Assembly (NCBI RefSeq): GCF_020520425.1 | Contig: NC_079490.1 | Location: forward strand, 59,312,517 to 59,376,516 | Reading direction: 5' to 3' | Length of the DNA: 64,000 bases | Origin: Spinacia oleracea | Taxonomy: Eukaryota > Streptophyta > Magnoliopsida > Caryophyllales > Amaranthaceae | Shown: piece after piece, positions 10,762 to 21,795 of the stretch | Position numbering within the stretch: the stretch's first letter is position 1 | How the letters are laid out: every line of letters begins with the position of its first letter | Notes under the pieces: model-generated | The model's input: the letters and a program-made list of their open reading frames with translations, nothing else | Databases searched by the model: none | What the model was told of the DNA's origin: nothing | Made by a program: the position numbers and the translations under genes

Positions 10762-13700
10762 CTATGAGGCGGAGGGATTGAGGTGATGGACCTCAACCAC
10801 TCCTACAGTAGCCCCATCATGGTACAACTTCAGACGTTGCCCGTTGACCTTGAATCGTTCACCATTCTCATTCTCTACTTCAACAGACCCAAACTTGCTT
10901 ACCATAGTCACGGTGAACGGCCCAGACCACCTAGACTTAAGTTTTCCAGGAAATAACTTAAGCCTAGAGTTAAAAAGTAGAACCTTGTCGCCCACCGCGA
11001 ACTCTCTATGCAAAATGTGATTGTCGTGCCACTTCTTGGTCTTTTCCTTGTAAATCCGGGCACAATCATAGGCTTGTAGTCGGAATTCATCGAGCTCACC
11101 CAATTGAAGTAACCGCTTCTCACCGGCTAGCTTTGCATCCATGTTGAGCTGTTTCATTGCCCAATAAGCCTTGTACTCCATTTCTACTGGTAAGTGACAC
11201 GCCTTGCCATACACCAACCGATACGGGGAGGTACCAATAGGTGTCTTAAAGGCGGTTCTGTATGCCCATAGAGTATCATCTAGCTTATCGCTCCAATCCT
11301 TCCTAGACTTCGCCACCACTTTCTCAAGGATAGATTTGATCTCTCGGTTGGAGACCTCAACTTGACCACTCGTCTGAGGGTGGTAGGCTAGCCCAGTGCG
11401 GTGATAAACCCCATACTTGCGCAGGAGCGCATCCAGATGCCTCTCATGGAAGTGTGACCCTCCATCACTGATCAAAGCGCGCGGAACCCCAAATCTAGGA
11501 AAAATGATCTTCTTGAACAGGGAGATGACTGTCTTAGCATCGTTAGTAGGTGAGGCAATGGCTTCCACCCACTTTGACACATAATCTACAGCAACAAGGA
11601 TATACAAGTTACCCTTGGACGATGGGAATGGTCCCATGTAATCAATTCCCCACACATCGAAAATCTCAACCTCAAGGATCCCGTTCTGTGGCATCTCATA
11701 CCTCCTCGAAATAGTGCCGGCCCTCTGGCACGCATCACAAGCCATAATAAAAGCATGTGCATCCTTGAACATAGTAGGCCAGTAAAAACCACATTGTGAT
11801 AACTTAGCGTTTGTTTTAGACGGTCCATGGTGACCACCATAAGGTGAAGAATGACACCTACTGATAACACCTTGAACTTCCCATTCTGGAATACAACGCT
11901 TGTACAACCCTTCAGCAGTCTCACGAAACAAATAAGGGTCGTCCCAAAAGTAAAACCGGACATCATGTAGGAATTTCTTCTTCTGTTGATATGAAAGATC
12001 GGCCAGAAGAATTCTCCCCACAATGTAGTTAGCAAAATCTGCGAACCATGGTGACTGACTGGCAAGTGCAAGTAAATGATCATCCGGAAATGAATCATCA
12101 ATCGGTGTAGATCCCTTACCATCGTCATACCTCAATCTAGACAAGTGATCTGCAACCACATTCTCAGCCCCTTTCTTGTCGCGGATCTCTAGATCGAACT
12201 CCTGTAACAGTAGTATCCATCGAATAAGCCTAGGCTTGGCTTCCTTCTTAGAGAGCAGATACTTAAGGGTCGCATGGTCAGTATAGACTATCACCTTGGA
12301 TCCAATCAGATAGGTGCGGAATTTATCCAAGGCATAGACTATAGCTAGAAGCTCCTTCTCAGTAGTAGCATAATTAACTTGAGCTTCATCTAAGGTCATA
12401 CTTGCATAATAGATGGCATGTAAAACCTTCTCCTTTCTCTGACCCAAAACTGCCCCAACTGCATAATCACTTGCATCACACATTATCTCAAACGGAAGAT
12501 CCCATTCGGGAGAACGAATGATGGGAGCCGAAATCAATGCCTGTTTAATCCTGTCAAAGGCCTCAAGACAAGAATCAGTAAACACAAACGGGGCATCCTT
12601 GAGGAGGAGCTGGATAAGTGGTTTAACAATTTTAGAAAAATCCTTGATAAAGCGGCAATAAAACCCCGCATAACCAAGAAAACTTCTAACACCCTTCACA
12701 TTAACTGGAGGAGGTAATTGTTCAATCACTTGGACCTTAGCTCGATCCACCTGAATGCCCTTATCAGATATCAAATGTCCTAAAACCACCCCTTCAGTAA
12801 CCATGAAATGACACTTTTCCCAGTTCAAGACTAAATTACACTCTTCACATCTTTTCAAGACTTTAGTCAGATTTAGCAAGCAAGAATCAAAAGAAGTACC
12901 ATAGACGCTAAAATCATCCATAAACACTTCCATGATAGACTCAATAAAATCAGAAAAGATACTCATCATGCAACGTTGGAAAGTAGCAGGTGCATTACAC
13001 AGACCAAAAGGCATCCTACGATATGCAAAGGTACCATAGGGACAGGTGAAGGTGATCTTTTCCTGGTCGTCTAGATGTATGGGAATTTGAAAGAAACCAG
13101 AATAACCATCCAGATAACATAAAAACTTGTGACAGGCTAGCTTTTCTAACATTTGATCAATGAAGGAAAGGTGAAAATGGTCCTTTTTAGTAGCAACATT
13201 AAGACGCCTATAATCAATGCACATGCGCCAACCTGTGACTACCCTAGTTGGTATCAACTCATTTTTTTCATTTCTCACCACAGTTGTCCCCCCTTTCTTA
13301 GGCACTACCTGAACAGGACTCACCCACTTAGAATCAGACACAACATACACAATACCCGCATCAAGAAATTTCATAACTTCAGCTTTTACAACATCTTGCA
13401 TGACAGGGTTCAAACGACGCTGGGGTTGGATGCATGGTTTATGATTTTCATCTAGATGTATCCTATGCATACAAAAGTCAGGGCTAATACCCTTTAAATC
13501 ATCAATACTGTACCCAATGGCCTTTTTGTGCCTTTTCAACACAATAAGAAGTTGGGATAACTGGTATGCATCAAGTGCAGTACTGACGATCACAGGGCAA
13601 AGTTGTTCATCATCTAAAAAAGCATATTTAAGGTTAGCAGGAAGAGGCTTAAGTTCGGGTTTCTTTACCTCTTTAACAGAACAAACTGGCCGAACTAACC

Positions 13701-15012
13701 TCTTCAATTTGGTGCTCTCCGGTTCAGATTCTCCACCATTAAGAGCCAACTCCAGAGCATCCACTTCAGCACTCCAAGAACTGCTATCACCTGCAGAAGA
13801 CTCACAACAAAGCACTGCCTCCAAAGGGTCTCTTTCGAGAACTTGGGAGACGTTATCACGAGTAATAAAATCAACTACATCTATGCGATAACATTGTTCC
13901 TCCTCTAGCATGGGAGTTTTTAAGGCACTATTCAGATTAAAAGTCACCTTATCATCCCCAACAGACAATGTCAATTTCCCACTTTTAACATCAATTACCG
14001 CCCCCGCCCTGTGAAGGAAGGGTCTACCTAAGATTATGGGAATTTGAGAATCCTCCTGCATGTCTAATACTACAAAGTCTACAGGTATATAGAATTTACC
14101 TACTCTAATTGGGACGTCCTCTAAAACACCTAAGGGGTATTTGACAGAACGGTCGGCCATTTGTAGAGTGATATTGGTAACCTTAAGCTCACCCATATTC
14201 AGTTTAGTACAGACAGACAAAGGCATGACAGACACACTAGCACCTAGATCACATAAACCTTTATCAATAAATACGGTGCCAATGTTACAGGGGATGGAAA
14301 AACTCCCGGGGTCTTTAAGTTTAGGTGGGGACTTGTTTTGCAAATAGGCACTACATTCCTCAGAGAAAGCTACAGTCTCTACCTCACAAAAAGCACGTTT
14401 CCTGGTCAAAATATCTTTCATGAATTTAGCATAAGCAGGAACCTGTAAAATTAATTCAGTAAAAGGAACCGTTACCTGCAAATTTTTGACCACTTCCAAG
14501 AATCTGCCAAACTGCTTGTCTAGCTTATTCTTGAGTTGTCGGTTTGGGAAGGGGAGTGCAATAGGTTGTACTTGAATATCCGCCCCCTTCTTAACCTCAG
14601 TTGTAGCCTCATTCTCATTGACTACCTTTTCAGCTTCCTTTTCATCCATAACTATTTTCGGGATTTCCTCACTGACCAGATCATTAGCAGACACCCCGGA
14701 ATCAACCTCAACCGGCATAGAAGGACCATCATAATCCCTACCACTCCTCAATGTAATTTCATTAGCAGTCTCCCTATTTTCGGGCTGTGAAGGAAATTGG
14801 CCTGGTGGCCTCCCTGCAATAGTAGTAGCCATTTGTGCCAACTGTGTATCAATGATCTTGTTGTGAGCAGTAAGAGCATCGATATTTGCATCCTTTTCAC
14901 TTAGAGATTTTTGCATTTGTAGCATCATGTTTCTCTTCTCTACTAGCATAGGGTCAGGCTGTGTGGTTTGAGGTGGTGGTGGTGGAGGTGATGTGTGTTG
15001 TCTAGGGAAACC
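10762..15012 (-). pseudogene. Athila pol: protease, reverse transcriptase, RNase H, integrase
   Basis: After the gag junction this frame is open for about 1416 codons. In order it has the Athila linker with EITLRSGR, an aspartic protease with DLGAS (14250-14236), and a reverse transcriptase with FMDDF (12924-12910) and the [14 protein letters not shown] motif. Then come RNase H ([12 protein letters not shown], later [11 protein letters not shown]) and an integrase with an HHCC zinc finger (about 11830-11690) and a D-D-E core ([22 protein letters not shown]). No chromodomain is seen. The domains themselves look intact. It counts as a pseudogene because it is out of frame with gag and has no start of its own. 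An upstream ATG at 15288 gives a readable but spurious N-terminus overlapping gag. Confidence 0.93.
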
Positions 15013-16270
15013 CAGGTGGTCCACTAGACTGTTGGTTGTAGTTGTTCCGTGGTTGGTAGGGTTGGTATGGTTGTTATGGTGGATGTTGGACTTGGTGAGG
15101 GTTCTGGATATTGTTGCTCCTGTAGGATAGTAGAGGGTTGTTTTTGTAGCCCTCATTGTAAGAGTTGGAGAATGGGTTATTTTGTTTGTAGGATTGAAAT
15201 GCGTGACATTGTTCAACAGAGCTCCTACATTCCGGTGCATAATGACCAGACATTCCACAACTTTCACAAACAGTAGCAGGTTGGGCACTCATAGCAGCTA
15301 CACTAGCAGGTTGGGCAGATTGAGTATTGGCTGCTTGCATATTATCAAACTTATAGTGTAAAGCAGTCAATTGGGCAGTTAATTGTTCAATAGAATTTAA
15401 ATCATGCTTACCACCCCTATTAGATAGACCTCTAGGATTTCCATATTGGGCATTGTGAATGGCTATCTCCTCAATCACCTCCATAGCTCTAGGCACCTCA
15501 AGTTGCATGAACCTCCCACTGGCAGCTGAATCCAACAAACATCTAGACTCATTGCCCAGACCATTATAAAACTGCTGAATCAAGAACCAATCTTCCAAAC
15601 CATGGTGCGGGCATTCTCTTTGCAAATCCTTGAATCTCTCCCAGACCTCGAACAAACTCTCATCCGCTTGTTGTGAGATACCTAATATCTGACCCCTCAG
15701 ACGAGTCGTTTTCTCAGGTGGAAAATATTTAACATAAAAAGCAAGAGCCAAGGATTCCCAATTAGTGATTTTCAAAGCCGCCCGATTCAACCCATTAATC
15801 CACAGTTTAGCTTTCCCACTCAAAGAGAACGGGAAAAGTATCTCCATAGTCTGCTCCGGAGTCAATCCCTTTTGCTTGATGGTGGAACAATATTGGATAA
15901 AGGACTGAATGTGAAGATTCGGATCTTCACCTGGTTCCCCATCGTACTGGCATCTCTCGATCATGTTAATCAATGCAGGCTCAATCTTGAAGGTCTCAGC
16001 TGCAATAGAAGGCATGATCGCCTTTGGTAGCACGGACAGACTTGGCTTAGAATAGCCTGTAAGCCGTGGGGTAGGTGGCGGTATCAGATTTTCGTCACCC
16101 ATCTCTATCTCTGAAACTGAATCTGTATCTGAAGGAAAAAGATCGCCAATATTATGATCAGAATCAGAGTAATTCCCACACTATGCAATGAAAGTTCTTC
16201 GTCTACGAAAGGTTCTTTCGGGCTCAGGATCGAATGGAGTAAGATTACTAGTACCTACGGTCCTGGGCAT
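15005..16270 (-). pseudogene. Athila gag
   Basis: The capsid/nucleocapsid protein forms the particle in which reverse transcription takes place. The best start is the ATG at 16270-16268, giving the arginine-rich N-terminus MPRTVGTSNLTPFDPEPERT, but codon 30 is TAG (16183-16181). A second in-frame ATG at 16102 starts a 342-residue open stretch. It holds a retrotransposon gag core (LWINGL, FYVKYFPPEKT, CPHHGLEDW) and one CCHC zinc knuckle ([14 protein letters not shown], 15268-15227). TAA at 15076-15074 stops it. Beyond this the frame continues in proline/glutamine-rich sequence to TAG at 15004-15002, where a +1 shift is needed to enter pol. The element is therefore dead in cis. Confidence 0.88.
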
Positions 16271-16381
16271 AGACAAAGACTACAAAACAATGTGAGATCC
16301 GGTCTCAAGGAACGTGAGTTCCTTGAGTAGTAACAAACAATAATCTAGGATAAGCAATCAACAACAGAAAATAAAACCGTT

Positions 16382-16399
16382 TCCCCGGCAACGGCGCCA
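16382..16399 (-). promoter_or_regulatory. Athila primer-binding site for tRNA-Asp
   Basis: These 18 bases equal the 3' end of plant tRNA-Asp including CCA, read on the + strand. On the element's strand they are therefore the complementary primer site. It lies 5 bp from the 5' LTR boundary at 16405. tRNA-Asp priming is typical of Athila/Tat elements. Confidence 0.88.
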
Positions 16400-16404
16400 A
16401 ATTT

Positions 16405-17835
16405 TGACAGGCTAAAGTCGTATCACCTAATCAAAAATAACCTAAGGTCCACTAGCTAGGTAGCAAAGGAAGTCAGGATCGAATCCACAGGGAAACAGGC
16501 GTTCTTTCTACTATCAATTAATTAATCTAGACTATTGTGAACAAAAGTTGGTTGATGGTTTGTATGCTAAGACTACGAACGATAATTAAACAAGAATGAA
16601 TCAATATATTAAGGAATCTAGGGTATAGGTTCGCCAACAAATAATAATCCAGGACATTGAACAATCACGATAATCAACAAAGTAATTAATTAGACTAGCA
16701 TGCTCTCTCAAGTCGATACTAATCATAGACTTAGAATTAACGGGCTCTCGCTACGTATTAACTCTAATTCCACCTATTGACACAAGCCTAAACATCAAAT
16801 TGCATCTCTCGAATCTTAATTTGATATTGCATAACTACCACAATTAAACCTGCGCAAATCTAATTGTATAGTGAAATAAACCAATCAATAGGAATCAATT
16901 ACAATGCCAACAATCATAATCATTCAATCATCCCTTCATATTATTCATGGATCCCCAACCCTAGAAATTAAACTACTCAAGCATGTTGACAATAAACAAA
17001 GCAATAATCATAATTGAAAGCATTATTAAAGCAAGACAATGAATTGAAATAAGGAATAATACCTATTTGAAGAACAAAGGGAAGTGAAAGCTTGAATTTT
17101 TATTGAGAATTAAACTAAGTGTTTTTGCATAAACTAGAGAGAAAACTAGGCTAAGGAAAATAATACTAAGGTTCAATAATAGAAAATAAAGTGTCCTCTA
17201 AAAATAATTAAAGCTTGTTTATATAGTTTACCAAAATAAATCCTAAAAAACGGAAAGAAAACTCGCGCATAAGTGCAGGAGGTTGGCGTCGCCCGATCGG
17301 GCGTCGCTTCGCCCGATCGGGCGATCCACTCGATAGTCGGCCCAATCGGGCCAAAATCCGCCCGATCGGGCGGTTTGTGAAATCTCCACATAGGCTCCAG
17401 GATGACCGCCCGATCCGGATCGGGCGAGCTGCGCCCGATCCGGATCGGGCGAGCTGCGCCCGATCGGGCGCGCGTTGATGAATCCAAATGGCCTAAATTC
17501 CGCCCGATGGTTGCATTTCGCCCTCAGCTTCCAGGGCGATTTGCAATCTTCAATGTAGCTCGCCCATATCACTGAGTCTAACTCTCGGGGCTCAACCATA
17601 AGCATCCAAGGCTCCCGAAAGTCGACGATGGAGGTCCCGAACTTCCTCGGGCTCATATAGTGGCCTAGATCAACATGAAACGGGTCTAAAAAGACCAATT
17701 TCTCATAATCAAACCTGAAACTCAAGGCACACTCAATAACACACATTTGTACTAGAAACGGCTCCTAAGAGCACGTTTGACACATAAAAGTACTAAGGGA
17801 CGGGGGTAAAAATACTATATAAAACATGCATATTA
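16405..17835 (-). repeat. Athila 5' LTR
   Basis: The LTR is 1431 bp. It holds CGCCCGATCGGGCG palindromes at about 17290-17470, upstream of a TATATAA motif (17225-17219 on the minus strand). It has a 25-bp duplication of the CCGATCCGGATCGGGC unit that the other LTR lacks. Confidence 0.92.
17219..17225 (-). promoter_or_regulatory. Probable TATA box of the Athila LTR
   Basis: TATATAA lies on the minus strand about 70 bp downstream of the palindrome cluster. The order of GC-rich array then TATA box fits a U3 promoter. Confidence 0.5.
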
Positions 17836-17968
17836 GCAGCTAGGGAGGGCACGCTACAAAGTGTATGCACCTAAATTATGTTATATGATTATGTGTAAAA
17901 AATATATTTCCTGGCTTTATGGTTTTTCCGCATGATTTATGTTTATTCATATGTATCATAACCTAACA
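17836..17968 (+). mobile_element. Copia A' LTR, part 2
   Basis: After the duplicated GCAGC (17836-17840) the A' LTR resumes with TAGGGAGGGC and ends CCTAACA at 17968. It matches 3825-3951 of copy A with scattered substitutions, so A' is older than A. Confidence 0.88.
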
Positions 17969-18546
17969 TAAGACCCCTACTCTGGACACTCAGATGGTGA
18001 CAACCAAGGAGGTCATAACGTTAGAGGGAAGTTCATGAGGACGGTACAGACTCATCCAAGTCTTCATCAAACTCGTCATAGAGTGGTCCTAGTGCATCGA
18101 AGAAAAGGGTTTTATTTTTTCGATCAATGGGTATAGGTGGTAGCATCCATATACGACAACAACAAGCGGTGCAAGCTCCAATGGAGGCAGTCCCAATAGT
18201 AGTAGATGACGCTGAAAATGCATTGAATGAGTGTTTAAAAATCATACTGGTATACCAACTGTCATCACAAAATCTATGAATTTAAACTCTTTGTATACTA
18301 AGGATATGGAGTCAGAGAAGAAATTTAAGAGAAAGGTCAGTATTATCGCCTTAGTATATCCTATTCCAAATTTCTCTATCTTTGTTACTAAGGATATTGA
18401 GGTAATCTCGGTAGTTCAACAAAACTTTTCAACCATATCTACTACTTCTATGCTGCATACTACTACTATAAATATCATCCGAACCCCAATACTCAATAAA
18501 TCAAAATACACTTTCATCAAAAAAAAAAAATTAATAAATCAAAATA
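17969..18546. other. Unassigned sequence between Copia A' and the CACTA end
   Basis: About 580 bp contain short open frames (for example from 18127 on the + strand and 18231-18546) but no motif I recognise. It could be older decayed transposon or host DNA. Confidence 0.4.
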
Positions 18547-18880
18547 CACTAGTAGAAAAAATCTCAAGTGCTTGGGGGAAAATGCCCTCGAGTGCTGGTG
18601 ATTATGCCCCCATCACTTAAAGGTGAACCACTTGATAATATTTCAAGTGCTTGGGGTTGACCCCAAGCACTTAACATGCACTTGACATGTTAAACCCCAA
18701 GCACTTAACTTGAGGTTTATGGAAAACCCCATGCACTTGACTTGTGAAGTGCTTGGGGTTTTTCAAAACACCCAATCACTTGATATTAACAATATTTTTT
18801 TAAAAATAAAATCTGCTACTATCAAGTGCTTGGGGTACTTTTCACTTAATATTATTAACTTTTTAAAAAAAAAAATTGGC
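18547..18880 (+). mobile_element. Terminus of a CACTA (En/Spm) transposon
   Basis: The sequence starts CACTAGTAGAAAAA, a typical CACTA terminal inverted repeat. Clustered subterminal repeats of AAGTGCTTGGGG follow in both orientations (near 18566, 18650, 18662, 18701, 18748 and 18824). Such arrays bind the transposase. I could not find the opposite terminus or a 3-bp duplication in this window, so the right limit given is only the end of the repeat cluster. Confidence 0.75.
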
Positions 18881-19142
18881 AGGCCCTTACCACTTTAGCA
18901 CAATATGTTATGGCTATAAAACATGTACCTACACCAAACAACCTCATTCAACCACAACGTATATACTATACACCAATAAACATGCGCTTAGCTCATCCAT
19001 ACACCATTCAATAACACAAGTGGAAAAAATATCAAAACAAATATCAAACAACGGTTTAAAACATATTGTATTTAAATTGATTAATAGAAAAAGGTATCTA
19101 ACTACAGTATTAGATTCATTACAATGCTAAAAACGAGATTAA

Positions 19143-19241
19143 TCAAAGACATTCACTAGTAATAAATCGTGCCAACTTGTCTCGAACACATATTATTTCA
19201 TCAGTCGTGAAGGAACGCTCCCTTGGTTTGTTCATGAATAC
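19143..19241 (-). CDS. Possible terminal exon of a CACTA-borne Ulp1-like protease
   Basis: The minus strand has an acceptor (ATAG at 19245-19242) and a 33-codon exon reading MNKPRERSFTTDEIICVRDK and on to TGA at 19145-19143. A basic stretch, then (S/Y)(F/Y)T..(D/E)I..VR..LA.F, resembles the last helix of Ulp1/C48 cysteine proteases. These are often carried by plant CACTA and Mutator elements. The catalytic His/Asp/Cys exons are not seen; the 170-bp array would sit in the preceding intron. The assignment rests on short similarity and is tentative. Confidence 0.35.
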   Translation of the reverse strand, partial: VFMNKPRERSFTTDEIICVRDKLARFITSECL

Positions 19242-19337
19242 CTATAATCAAATCCAACAAAAAAACACATAATAATCTAGTTAGAGTCATGAATAATGTA
19301 AAATATAATATAAACATTATTTTAAAAAAATAATTGA

Positions 19338-20366
19338 GTTATATGAACAATTTTGACTTAAATGTTCGTTTTCGGTTCCAACTCTTAACTAATGAACCTA
19401 AATAATTATTCCAAACCCTTTACACGTTTAATATATTTAATATTAGGTTTCTAAGACTCATTTCCATCTACTTTGGTCAACTTATGCACATTTAAGGCTC
19501 GGTTGAACGTTATAAGACATATTTTGACTATAATGGTTGTTTTCGCTCCCAACTCTCAACTATGAAGCTAAATAGGTATTCTACACCGTTTACATGTTTA
19601 AAATACTTAGTAGTATGTTAATAACACTCATTATCATCTACTTTGCTCATGTTATACACATTTAAGGCTCGTTTGATCGTTATATGTCATATTTTGACTA
19701 TAATGGTTGTTTTCGCTCCCAACTCTCAACTAATGAAGCTAAATATGTACTATAAACTCTTTACATATTTAATATAATTAATAGTATGTTAATAACACTC
19801 ATTCTCATCTACTTTGGTCAAGTTATACGCATTTAAGGCTCGTTTGATCGTTATATGTCATATTTTGATTATAATGGTTGTTTTCGCTTCCAACTCTCAA
19901 CTAATGAAGCTAAATATGTATTATAAACTTTTTACATGTTTAATATACTTAGTATTAGGTTTTTAAGACTCATCCTCATCTACGTTTGTCAAGTTATGCA
20001 CATTTAAGTCTTGTTTGATCGTTATATGACATATTTTGATTATAATGGTTGTTTTTGCTCCAACTCTCAAATAATGAAGCTAAATATGTATTATAAACTC
20101 TTTACATTTTTAATATACTTAGTATTAGGTTTCTAAGAATCACTCTCATCTACGTTGGTCAAGTTATGCATATTTAAGGCTCGTTTGATCGTTATAGGAC
20201 ATATTTTGACTATAATGGTTGTTTTCGCTCCCAACTCTAAACTAATGAACCTAACTAGGTATTCTAAAACCTTTACATGTTTAATATACATATTTTATGT
20301 TTCTAAGACTCACCCTCTCCTAATTTTGTCAAGTTATTCACATTTAAGGCTCGTTTGATCGTTATA
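19338..20366 (+). repeat. Tandem array of a 170-171 bp repeat, six copies
   Basis: Units start near 19338, 19509, 19679, 19850, 20021 and 20191, ending at 20366. Each contains GTTATA..ACATATTTTGA, then GGTTGTTTTCGCTCC, CAACTCTCAACTAATGAAGC and CATTTAAGGCTCGTTTGATC. Spacing is 170-171 bp throughout. Copies diverge by several percent, and the first is the most degenerate. Confidence 0.9.
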
Positions 20367-21540
20367 CCTAAACCCTAAACAACACTAAATACACACTTAA
20401 GTTATAGTCTAGCAAGCACCCGATATTGATTCAAAAAAATTACCTGGAGAAGTGCCTAGGTGAAGATGCTTGAAGATCAGCCACACTAAATATAAAGATC
20501 TAGAACTACACCAACTTAAAAAGGGTTCACGCTATCTTGTCAAAAATTTGACACAACTGGTTATCAGGTAATAACATATCATGGACAAAAGATAGGCTAG
20601 GAGTTAAACAATAATAAATAAAAGCAAGGCCAAGAGGATAATACGTAACCGTATGCCATCTTTATGCCACAAACATTTGTAAACTATGACCAACATTTAG
20701 TCACCATAAGATAAGAGGGAAATTTTACAAAGTAAACCAGTTAATAATCATCTTTCTTCAACCACTATTCAAAAACTATAAAAGGCCAATCTTTTTTGAA
20801 CATGAATCACTACATCCAGGTTCTTTTCATGGCCTACACCAGATGAATCGACAACCAAACATCATTTGTTTTAAAAGGAGCAAAGCACAAAGTCTCCGGG
20901 AAATCAAGCAGCAAGGCGTAAGACACATACAACAAATAAAAGAGCATATAATTGCATTTTAGAGACATAATAAGACTTCTTCTAAATTAACCAACGAATT
21001 AACCAATTCTGGCCCATAAAAATAAATTTGTAGTCAGGATTGTTTTGATGCGGTTACGCACATGTCTAACCACATAAAGGCAGAGAGCAGGATTCTTCAG
21101 CCATACGAACACACTGTTGGACATCCTCAAAAAGGAAGACTGAATGATCAACTAGAGTTGCAAGAATTACCTTCAGTTGACATAGTAGAATCTCTTACAG
21201 CGGTTTAAGAAGACTGCTCAGGTTTATGTTCTTCCTGTGCAGCAGATTCTGCATCAACTTCTTTCAGTCTAATACTTTAATCCTGGCAGCCTGGCAATTA
21301 ACACGGGGAACCTTTCCCTTGATCCCCAACAGCACCAGGAAGTTCATCTAGAACGCTGAAATATGAACCATGGCTACAAGTAACTAAATCGAGAACATCA
21401 TAGAAATCAAGGAAAAGCAGACTACTACCCAAGTTGACCAGAATAACAGTCAAAACATTCAATATAATCCGACAACTTACCAAAAATAGCACGGACTTGG
21501 CCTATGATATCATACATGAAAACTAGGGTTTGGTGGTTTC
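20367..21540 (-). other. Unresolved minus-strand gene fragment
   Basis: Three gene-like signals lie on the minus strand. An ATG at 21517 opens MYDIIGQVRAIF and ends in a perfect GTAAGT donor at 21480. A stretch around 21362-21300 reads VLDELPGAVGDQGKGSPC. One around 21270-21211 reads LKEVDAESAAQEEHKPEQSS followed by a stop, like an acidic protein tail. The frames do not join into one model, and I do not recognise the protein. It may be a decayed gene or a fragment captured by the CACTA element. Solo LTR X sits just upstream of its possible 5' end. Confidence 0.3.
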
Positions 21541-21545
21541 ACGCT

Positions 21546-21795
21546 TGTAGACACCTAATTTGTGTCTCCCCATTGGGATGATGACGATACCATTATCCTT
21601 CTTAGGTAATTGGAGCAACTCCGTGCGGAAATTCCAATTGCTAAAAGCATGTCCAAAATTCAAGAGCCAAAATCCAATCCCCGAGGTCGTTCCCCTTCCA
21701 GAACTCGGTACAAAATACAAATTTCGAAAATCAAGTTCAAAATCCAAGTACAATCTCACCCAATGGACTATCCCATTGGTTTTACAAGGCCTTTT
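21546..21795 (+). repeat. Solo LTR X, part 1
   Basis: The LTR begins TGTAGACACC after the duplication ACGCT (21541-21545). Copia B splits it after CTTTT at 21791-21795. Confidence 0.82.

Larger units (their letters stand above)
5747..17835 (-). mobile_element. Complete Athila-type Ty3/Gypsy retrotransposon
   Basis: A 12,089-bp element on the minus strand is flanked by the 5-bp duplication GCAGC (5742-5746 and 17836-17840). In its own orientation the order is: 5' LTR (17835-16405), tRNA-Asp primer site, gag, pol (protease, reverse transcriptase, RNase H, integrase), a palindrome array, a third ORF, a purine tract and the 3' LTR (7152-5747). Gene order, PBS, gag type and the DLGAS protease motif fit the Athila lineage. 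The two LTRs differ by roughly 14 substitutions and one 25-bp duplication, about 1%, so the insertion is fairly young. gag, the gag-pol junction and the third ORF all carry disabling lesions. Confidence 0.93.

Noticed and set aside
15013-15288. Independent start of Athila pol at 15288
   Set aside because: The first 90 residues overlap gag in another frame and do not look like Athila protein, whereas the gag frame keeps the expected proline/glutamine linker.
18231-18620. 129-codon plus-strand frame
   Set aside because: It runs from unassigned DNA across the CACTA terminus at 18547, so it cannot be one gene.
19338-20366. CRISPR-like array
   Set aside because: The units are 170 bp without spacers, in a plant nuclear context. 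This is an ordinary tandem repeat.
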